DNA of 47,500 bases, taken from positions 45,001 through 92,500 of the forward strand of contig CAUYUJ010000896.1 of the NCBI GenBank assembly GCA_963575745.1, read 5' to 3'. Each line of letters begins with the position of its first letter. Position 1 is the stretch's first letter. The notes under the pieces were generated by a model. That model was not told the DNA's origin. It searched no databases and saw only the letters and a list, made by a program, of their open reading frames with translations. Both the position numbers and the translations under genes were made by a program. The stretch comes from Prorocentrum cordatum (lineage: Eukaryota; Sar; Dinophyceae; Prorocentrales; Prorocentraceae). Below, in pieces: positions 42,045 to 47,500 of the stretch.

Positions 42045-42590
42045 CTCCGCCCTTTCCCCCCCCCCCTCTCTCTCCCCTCACCCTCTCCCCTTGTGCCAGC
42101 GCCGTGCCGTCGCAGAGCCCACGTGCAACCCCAAAGAGTCCCTCCTCCCCCTCTCCTCCCGCCCCCCGCGCCCTCGCCCTGCGCCGCCGACGCCGGAGGG
42201 GGACGAGGCGCGACCCGCGACCACGTTGCAGGCGGCGCTCACCCCCGCGTCCGTCCTCCCCGACCTCTCCCACTTCAGCTTGGCCAGGTTCCCGAAGTTG
42301 CTCATCCGGATGGCCCCGGCGCGGAACAGGGCGAGCTCGAGCTCCGCCTCTGCCAGAGGCCACCCAGGCGGCCATGGTGGCCAGGCCGTCAGGCCCGGGG
42401 TCGGGCGGGGCCGCTCTTGGGGGGCCGTCCTCCGAAGGCGCCTGGAGTTCCCGGGGGCGTCGGCTCCCGAGCCGTCCAGTGAGGGCCCGTCCAGTGAAGC
42501 CTTTTTTTCCCAACCATCCTGCGGTGTGTTGGGTCCTTGTTTTGAAGAGACGGTCCCCGCGTTCTCCTTCTCTCCTCCTCTTCCCCCTCC
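42045..42590. other. GC-rich sequence, no supported gene
   Basis: Open frames exist on both strands (for example 42918-42001 minus). That frame is built partly from the downstream satellite and lacks a recognised domain. Confidence 0.4.
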
Positions 42591-42597
42591 TCCTCCA

Positions 42598-43085
42598 CCG
42601 TCCGCATGCGTCCCGCACACCCAGTACAGCGCTTCGTGGCCCCATAGGGAGCCCCACCGAAGGTCCCAGAGCTACCGTCCTGCGTCCCGCACACCCAGTA
42701 CAGCGCTTCGTGGCCCCATAGGGAGCCCCACCGAAGGTCCCAGAGCTACCGTCCGCATGCGTCCCGCACACCCAGTACAGCGTTTCGTGGCCCTCCTCCA
42801 CCTCCTCCCTGCGGTACACCCACCCAGTACTGCGCTTCGTGGCCCCATAAAGAGCTCCACCGAAGCCCCCAACGGGACCGTCCGCATGCGTCCCGGTAAC
42901 CCAATTTGGCATTTTCACTCACTCAGTAGAGCGCTTCGTGGCCCCATAGGGAGCTCCTCCGAAGCCCTCAGTGGGACCGTCCGCACGCGTCACGGAAACC
43001 CAATTCGGCACACCACCCACACAGTACAGCGTTCCCCCCTCCCAGTGCAGCGCTTCGTGGCCTCATAAGGAGCTTCACCGAAGCA
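42598..43085 (+). repeat. Satellite S, about six units (74-128 bp apart)
   Basis: CCGTCCGCATGCGTCCCGCA or variants occur at about 42599, 42673 (shortened), 42750, 42878 and 42977. Each is followed by CCCAGTACAGCGCTTCGTGG or similar and CCATAGGGAGC.CC(A/T)CCGAAG. The first units are nearly identical and later ones diverge. Related units in opposite orientation lie at 45.66-46.04 kb. Confidence 0.8.
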
Positions 43086-43089
43086 GATA

Positions 43090-43568
43090 TTCACAAATAC
43101 GGTACCCACAGCTGCATATGGTTGGGACCTTCGCCAGGAGAATTGTTTTTGGCATCGCTGTAGACTGCCAGGCCGTGCTCGCGAACACGCGCGCGTGAAA
43201 CCCCCTAATTCGATGCGCTCCCGGAGTGGCGCAAGCGCGGCCTGTCTACATCTCGATGTCTGGTGACATGGTCTGCGCCGAGTCGGCAACGACAATGACG
43301 TGCAGAAGCAGTGAACACCCAGAGCCGCTCCGACCCCTAACCAATGCCGTGCAGAGAAAAGGTGCCCTGCAAGAAGGCCGACGAGCGCGGCGACAGTGGC
43401 GGAGCGATGCAGCTGCGAACGCGGAAGGTCCCGCTGCGCCCCGTGGGCGCAGGCAAGCTGCCCGGCCCCACGGGCCAAGCCCCCGACCGTACCCCTCGGC
43501 TCATCCAGGCCTCGGGAGAGCGGGTAAGGAGGAGGGGCAGAAGGAGGAGAAGGGATGGAATCTGCGCG
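43090..43568. other. Sequence downstream of the MsrA-like gene
   Basis: Probably the 3' untranslated or intergenic part of the minus-strand gene. No second gene is recognised and no clear polyadenylation signal is visible. Confidence 0.35.
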
Positions 43569-44150
43569 TCACTGCACGCTGCAGCCCTTCTGGTAGAACT
43601 TTTGGTGGTGTCTCTCCGCGTCGTGCCAGGTCTCCATGCGCGCGGCGTGGACCTCCCGGGCGCCTCGTCTGGCGCGTGCCTGCAGGGCCTTCTTCTGCTC
43701 CTCGTCGTGGTACCAGACTGCCGAGTGGTGCTGCGTCTTGGTCCCAGCCTGCACAGTGGCAGTGTGGGGCTGTGCCCCCCCAGCAATCGCCAAGCCCACT
43801 GGCGCAGGCGTGCGCTCGCGAATGCGGTCAAAGTGAGTGAGGAGCGCGTCGTAGGTGATCAGCTCAGGGTCGAACTCTATGCGGATTGCTTCAGAGTGCC
43901 CGTCACCAAGTTGCACGCTCTCGTACGTGGGCTTTGCCAGCGTGTTACCCCCAGTGTAGCCGACCGTGGTGCTGAGGACCCCGCTCACCCCGTCGAACAG
44001 CTTCTGCGGCTCCCAGAAGCAGTCCGTCGAGAACGTCGCGACCTGGCGCGGCCGCCGTGCGGCATCCGTGATGGTCTGGACGACGCTCGCCAGCAGCGCC
44101 GAGTAGTCGGGCAGGCCCTCCTCTGGCGGGCGGAACCTCAAGATCACCAT
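43569..44150 (-). CDS. msrA: Peptide methionine sulfoxide reductase A-like protein
   Basis: The product should reduce methionine-S-sulfoxide back to methionine, repairing oxidised protein, in the MsrA family. The ATG at 44150 lies in CCATGG context and gives 193 residues, close to the usual MsrA size. Residues 37-46 read VATFSTDCFW, with catalytic Cys44 in the normally GCFW motif, here DCFW. VGYTGG (63-68) and PTYESV keep the conserved Tyr65. GHSEAIRIEFDPELITY (84-100) keeps Glu87, equivalent to the family's active-site Glu. The canonical D.GTQYRS block is altered to AGTKTQHHSAVWYHDEEQ (135-152), so the usual Asp and second Tyr are missing. The C-terminal HHQKFYQKGCSVQ offers a possible resolving Cys190. 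The frame stays open upstream to about 44260 (GDSVDDGAFELLARQ), so the true start could be earlier or the protein could be fused to the AP2-like frame. Family call strong; activity uncertain. Confidence 0.83.
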   Translation of the reverse strand: MVILRFRPPEEGLPDYSALLASVVQTITDAARRPRQVATFSTDCFWEPQKLFDGVSGVLSTTVGYTGGNTLAKPTYESVQLGDGHSEAIRIEFDPELITYDALLTHFDRIRERTPAPVGLAIAGGAQPHTATVQAGTKTQHHSAVWYHDEEQKKALQARARRGAREVHAARMETWHDAERHHQKFYQKGCSVQ

Positions 44151-44208
44151 GGACTGCACCTCGGCCGGCTGCCTCGCCAAGAGCTCAAAGGCGCCGTCGT
44201 CGACGGAG

Positions 44209-45463
44209 TCACCTGCGGAAGGCGGCCAGCCGCTCTCCCTCGACGGGCGCGGCGGGCGCCTCCCCGCGGCCGCGGTCGGTGCAAGGCGCGCCCGAGCTGC
44301 GCGGCCCGAGCGCGCCGTCCTCCTCCTGGAGGCGCCGCAGCGCCTCGACGGCGGCGAGCCGCGCCCGCTCCACCTCCTCCGGCGACCCGTCCTCCGGGCG
44401 GAATCGAGGCTGCTTCATGCAACCTTTGTCTGGGCCGTTCTTGATCTTGTACTGAACGCGCCACGCCTTGTTTCTTGTGTCCCAAGATCTGTACTTGACG
44501 CCGCTCTGGCGCTCCGCGCTGCCGAGGCTAGCGCGGCGCTCGTCCGAGCTGCTCGGCCCGAGCGCGCCGTCCTCCTCCTGGAGCCGCCGCAGCGCCTCGA
44601 CGGCGGCGAGCCGCGCCAGCTCCACCTCCTCCGGCGACTCGTCCTTCGGGCGGAATTGAGGCTGCTTCACGCTACCTTTGTCGAGGCCGTTCTTGATCCT
44701 GTACTGAAGACGCCACGCCTGGCAACGTTTGCACCAGGAGATGTACTTGACGCCGCTCTGACGCTCCGCGCTGCCGCTGCGTTCAGAAGGGGCCCGCCTG
44801 AGCTCGCCGAGCTGATCCTCCCCCTCGAGCCGCCGCAGCGCCTCGACGGCGGCGAGCCGCGCCAGCTCCACCTCCTCTGGCGACTCGTCCTTGGGGCGGA
44901 ATCGAGGCTCCTTCACGCTACCTTTGCCGAGGCCGTTCTTGATCCTGTACTGAAGGCGCCACGCCTGGCCACGTTTGTACCAGGAGATGTACTTGACGCC
45001 GCTCTGGCGCTCCGCGCTGCGTTCAGAAGGGGCCCGCCTGAGCTCGCCGAGCTGGTCCTCCCCCTCGAGCCGCCGCAGCGCCTCGACGGCGGCGAGCCGC
45101 GCCAGCTCCACCTCCTCTGGCGACTCGTCCTTGGGGCGGAATCGAGGCTGCTTCACGCTACCTTTGTCAGGGCCGCTCCTTATCGTGTACCGAACGCGCC
45201 ACGCCTTCTTTGTTGTTTCCCAAGATGTGCTGGATGCCGCTCTGGCGCTCCGCGCTGCCGGGCCCACCGTGCCTGGCCGCGGCTAAAGCGCGCGCCTCGC
45301 GGCCGGTGCCAGCGGCCGCAGCCCGCAGGCGCGCCCCGCGCACCAGGGCGGGCCCCGCGGCCGGCCCGGCGAAGGCCTCCAGCAGGGCCGCGCGCCCGCT
45401 CCCCACGGCCGCCGCCAGGGCTGCGCCGACCGCTGCCGCGGCCGCGCCGCGGCGGCAGGGCAT
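44209..45463 (-). CDS. Protein with four tandem AP2-like repeats (frameshift in repeat 1)
   Basis: The main frame (45267-44209) holds four repeats of about 80 residues. Each has a SAERQSGVKYISWYK-like strand, an AWRLQYRIKNG strand, a SVKEPRFRPKDE strand and a SPEEVELARLAAVEALRRL helix, joined by acidic/Arg linkers. This three-strand-plus-helix layout with conserved Trp fits AP2/ERF-type DNA-binding domains, expanded in dinoflagellates. Repeat DNA boundaries are near 45257, 45020, 44774 and 44522. The main frame has no ATG and meets a stop near 45283. The start of repeat 1 (GSAERQSGIQHI) lies in another frame, which begins at an ATG at 45463 with an Ala-rich, weakly hydrophobic N-terminus. Compared with repeat 4, repeat 1 lacks two bases near 45228. 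This is either a recent deletion or a sequence error. The frame ends 58 bases before the MsrA ATG on the same strand. Role inferred as DNA binding; the target is unknown. Confidence 0.6.
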
Positions 45464-45654
45464 GGCGCGCCACTCGGAGCGCAGCGGCGGGCCCGGCGGG
45501 CGAGCGAGCGGCGCGGGCCGGGTGCTGGATCCGCCCCGCCAGGGTGCGTGCTCGAGCCTCTCTAACTTGAGCCAGAATGGCTTGAGCCGTCCGGTAAGGC
45601 CTTTGGGGCTTCGAGGTCACGGGACGGCTCATGTCGCCAGACGGCTCTGGAACT

Positions 45655-46045
45655 CCCAGCTCTGAGGGGGGACCACCTCCCTCGCAACGAGCCTGGCGAG
45701 GAGCCCAACCCTATGCAACTGGGAGTGACGCGATGTGGCCCACTCCTCGTCGGTCGCCCACCGCGCATGGGGGGGGGACACGGAGCCTGCAACTGGTGCG
45801 CGAGGCGGAGACGCCATGCGGTCGCGCCCACTGGGACGCAGGTGGAACTCCGAGTGGGGCCACGAAACGTGAGAAATGTGCCGAAATCGGCGGAGGGACG
45901 CTGCGCGGTCACCACCACTGAGCCCTCGGTGGAGCTCACTATACGAAACCACGAAGCGAAATGGGCGGCGGGGCGCGCCATGCGATCTGTCACACTGTGA
46001 CCCTCGGTGGAGCGATGGGGCCATGAAACGCGTGAGAGGGCAATG
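45655..46045 (-). repeat. Satellite S, diverged units in opposite orientation
   Basis: GGACGCAGGTGGAACTCCGA, GTGGGGCCACGAAACGTGAG, CCCTCGGTGGAGCTCACTAT, CGAAACCACGAAGCG and GGTGGAGCGATGGGGCCATG match the reverse complement of the satellite at 42.6-43.1 kb (CGCTTCGTGGCCCCAT, GGAGCTCCACCGA). Divergence is higher than in the left cluster. Confidence 0.65.
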
Positions 46046-46199
46046 AACGGGAAGAGAAGGAGGTAGAGAGGGAGGAGGAAGAAGAAAGCGAGATGCGCTG
46101 CGCTCAGGATTCACAAACTGAGGACCAAGCTCAGCACGGGAGTGTTGGACGCGGAGGGGGAGGAAGCCGCTTGGATTGGGTGAGATTCACGGACCTCCA

Positions 46200-46500
46200 T
46201 CGCCCCGAACAATCCCAGACCCCCGACGTCGTAATTTGTTCACAACGTCGACCCCCAGAAGTTTGGACCCCTTCCCCAGGACCGGTTTCTCGTCCTGAGC
46301 CGCTTTTTGCCGGTTCCGAGGCCCGGTAAGGGCCTCTGCAGGTCAAAAATAGCGGAAAACTGTCCGCCGTGATTTTTTTCACTACGCGAGGGAGTCAGGG
46401 CCCATCGTGTCGAGCAATAGGAGCAACGTCTTGCACAACTTTCGGCGCTCAGGGGCTTTCGGTGGGCCCTGGGGCCGTCAGGAGAAGACTCCCGGAGGAG
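46200..46500. repeat. Family E, two copies in opposite orientations
   Basis: 46205-46380 is reverse oriented (CCAGACCCCCGACGTCG, ACGTCGACCCCCAGAAGTTT, CCTTCCCCAGGACCGGTTTC). 46430-46500 is a forward fragment (AACTTTCGGCGCTCAGGGGC, GGGCCCTGGGGCCGTCAGG). Tail-to-tail placement makes a loose inverted pair. Confidence 0.65.
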
Positions 46501-46645
46501 CAACCCGTCATGTGGAAGGGGCCAGGAGACCCCGGGGACGTCGTGCCGCGAGGAATCGCACGACGGCGGCTGTCTGGGCTCGCACTGCCTACCCTCCACA
46601 TGGCACGAGGAAGGTACAGGGAGAGAACTAACGACATGGAACTTA

Positions 46646-46804
46646 AGTCGGGCGTGTCCCCCTACAGGAAGGATATTCAACTATAGTTGTTGTTCGAAAC
46701 ATAATCTGGGGACGATGTTTCTACTGTTGTTGACTATGTTTGAATAGTTGCTGCATATTTTTATTTGTCTTCCAAAATCCGCCTGTAGGAGGACACGCCC
46801 GACC
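46646..46804. mobile_element. MITE A, intact copy (159 bp)
   Basis: Left end TA|AGTCGGGCGTGTCCCCCT and right end AGGAGGACACGCCCGACC|TA, with TA on both sides. The terminal ~36 bp are inverted copies. The interior includes GTTGTTGACTATGTTTGAAT and AATCTGGGGACGATG, corresponding to the GGTCGAACATAG and GTCCCCGGACGATTG of copy 1. Non-coding. Confidence 0.87.
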
Positions 46805-46954
46805 TAAACATAAACCTGAGAAGACTCGGAGATCCGCGCGGATGTCTCGGATCGGAGCTGGGGCGCGCTGAGTTCTGAGGTCTGTCTGTGTCATTGTTTG
46901 CTCCCTTCGGTGGCAACTCATGGGAGCCTCCCATACCACATTGTCGACTCCTGC

Positions 46955-47070
46955 GAATCGACACTAATCAACACGAATCAACGCTAATCGACGCTAAATC
47001 GACGTTCATCGACGCTAACCGACGCTAAACAGGCGCTGTCTCATCGACCCCCAGACGCTAAAAGACGCTA
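46955..47070. repeat. AATCGACGCTA minisatellite
   Basis: About nine imperfect units of 10-13 bp (AATCGACACT, AATCAACGCT, AATCGACGCTA, CATCGACGCTA, ACCGACGCTAA), the last ones as AGACGCTAAA. Confidence 0.85.
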
Positions 47071-47274
47071 AAGATGGAATTGCTACATTCCTGGGGCCCG
47101 AAGGGTGCACGAATATTACAAAATCGTGTCCATCTCGATCCGAGTCGATGTCGCTTCGATATCGATTCCTGCCGGCCCGATTCGATTCGACTCCCATCTT
47201 GAAGACCGACCGCCGTTCCTGTTCATTTGAACAGGACTCGCTGTCAGTGTCGATATACGGGGGTATACCAGGCT

Positions 47275-47375
47275 CCCATGGCTTGCTACCGAAGCTCCCT
47301 TTCGGGTGAGGGCCCCCGGAGGCCGAAAATAGCGAAAAGTCCCCCGTCGCGACTTTTGCACGACGCGAAGAGGTC
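47275..47375 (-). repeat. Family E fragment, reverse orientation
   Basis: GAGGGCCCCCGGAGGCCGAAA, ATAGCGAAAAGTCCCCCGTC and GCGACTTTTGCACGACGCG resemble the reverse-oriented copies at 20.3 and 46.3 kb. The last 125 bases of the window hold no recognised gene. Confidence 0.5.
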
Positions 47376-47500
47376 TGGGGAATCCTCCAGGGCCCGCAGC
47401 TGGGCACGTCCCTTGCTTACCGAACGCGCCCACTGCACCCGTCCGGGCCGAAGCATCCTTCTTCGCGGCGCGCAGGCGCCCACCTGGACCTTCCAGAGTG

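Noticed and set aside
43090-43478. Minus-strand frame downstream of MsrA as a second gene
   Set aside because: The peptide lacks recognisable motifs and runs into the satellite. It is more likely untranslated or intergenic sequence.
47000-47070. Short ACGCTAA units near the window end as telomere repeats
   Set aside because: The unit does not match known TTTAGGG-type telomere repeats, is degenerate, and is followed by ordinary sequence.
1-47500. tRNA and rRNA genes
   Set aside because: I looked for T-loop GTTCRANNC contexts and conserved rRNA segments by eye and found none convincing. A covariance-model scan would settle this.

Overview
This is a GC-rich, repeat-saturated, gene-poor stretch of nuclear eukaryotic DNA. 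The best guess is a dinoflagellate with a large, high-GC genome, possibly a Prorocentrum-like species. The reasons are the amount of (CCT)n, (CAT)n, (TCG)n and (CA)n microsatellite, several small palindromic repeat families, and a protein built from tandem AP2-like repeats. No rRNA, tRNA, spliced-leader relic or CRISPR was seen, so the organism call rests on composition and one protein family and is inference. Most long open frames here are artefacts: trinucleotide arrays contain no stop codons and stay open on both strands.

The one region I regard as genic is 43.5-45.5 kb on the minus strand. A frame of four tandem AP2-like repeats (about 44209-45463, with a small frameshift in the first repeat) lies directly upstream of a methionine sulfoxide reductase A-like gene (43569-44150). 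The two may form one transcription unit. The pair is flanked by a roughly 75-bp satellite in opposite orientations (42.6-43.1 kb and 45.66-46.04 kb).

Other coding-like sequence is broken. At 10.8-13.4 kb (minus) there are frameshifted segments, one of which (12.2-13.0 kb) resembles a Tc1/mariner-type transposase. At 28.2-28.8 kb and 29.6-30.2 kb (minus), and 30.75-31.2 kb (plus), there are short frames of non-repetitive protein that I cannot name.

The rest is layered repeats. MITE A (four copies, TA flanks, about 150-160 bp), MITE B (four copies plus a fragment; long inverted ends around a palindromic ATCGGCGATGC core) and MITE C (14.8-15.0 kb) are short inverted-repeat elements. Family D (six copies) always sits between purine-rich GGA arrays on its own strand. 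In its longest copy (38.9-41.2 kb) it carries a three-fold higher-order repeat. Family E has eight or more copies around a conserved GC-rich core. A divergent composite unit of about 1.4 kb is tandemly duplicated at 33.55-36.4 kb, and part of it recurs inverted at 27.7-28.15 kb. Minisatellites include a 73-bp unit with an exact period, an AGGCTG hexamer array, an 11-bp CGCGACCCACC array, a TTGCACCACATAG array and a CCAAGAGG array.

All repeat boundaries were read by eye and are approximate unless the text says the ends were read base by base.
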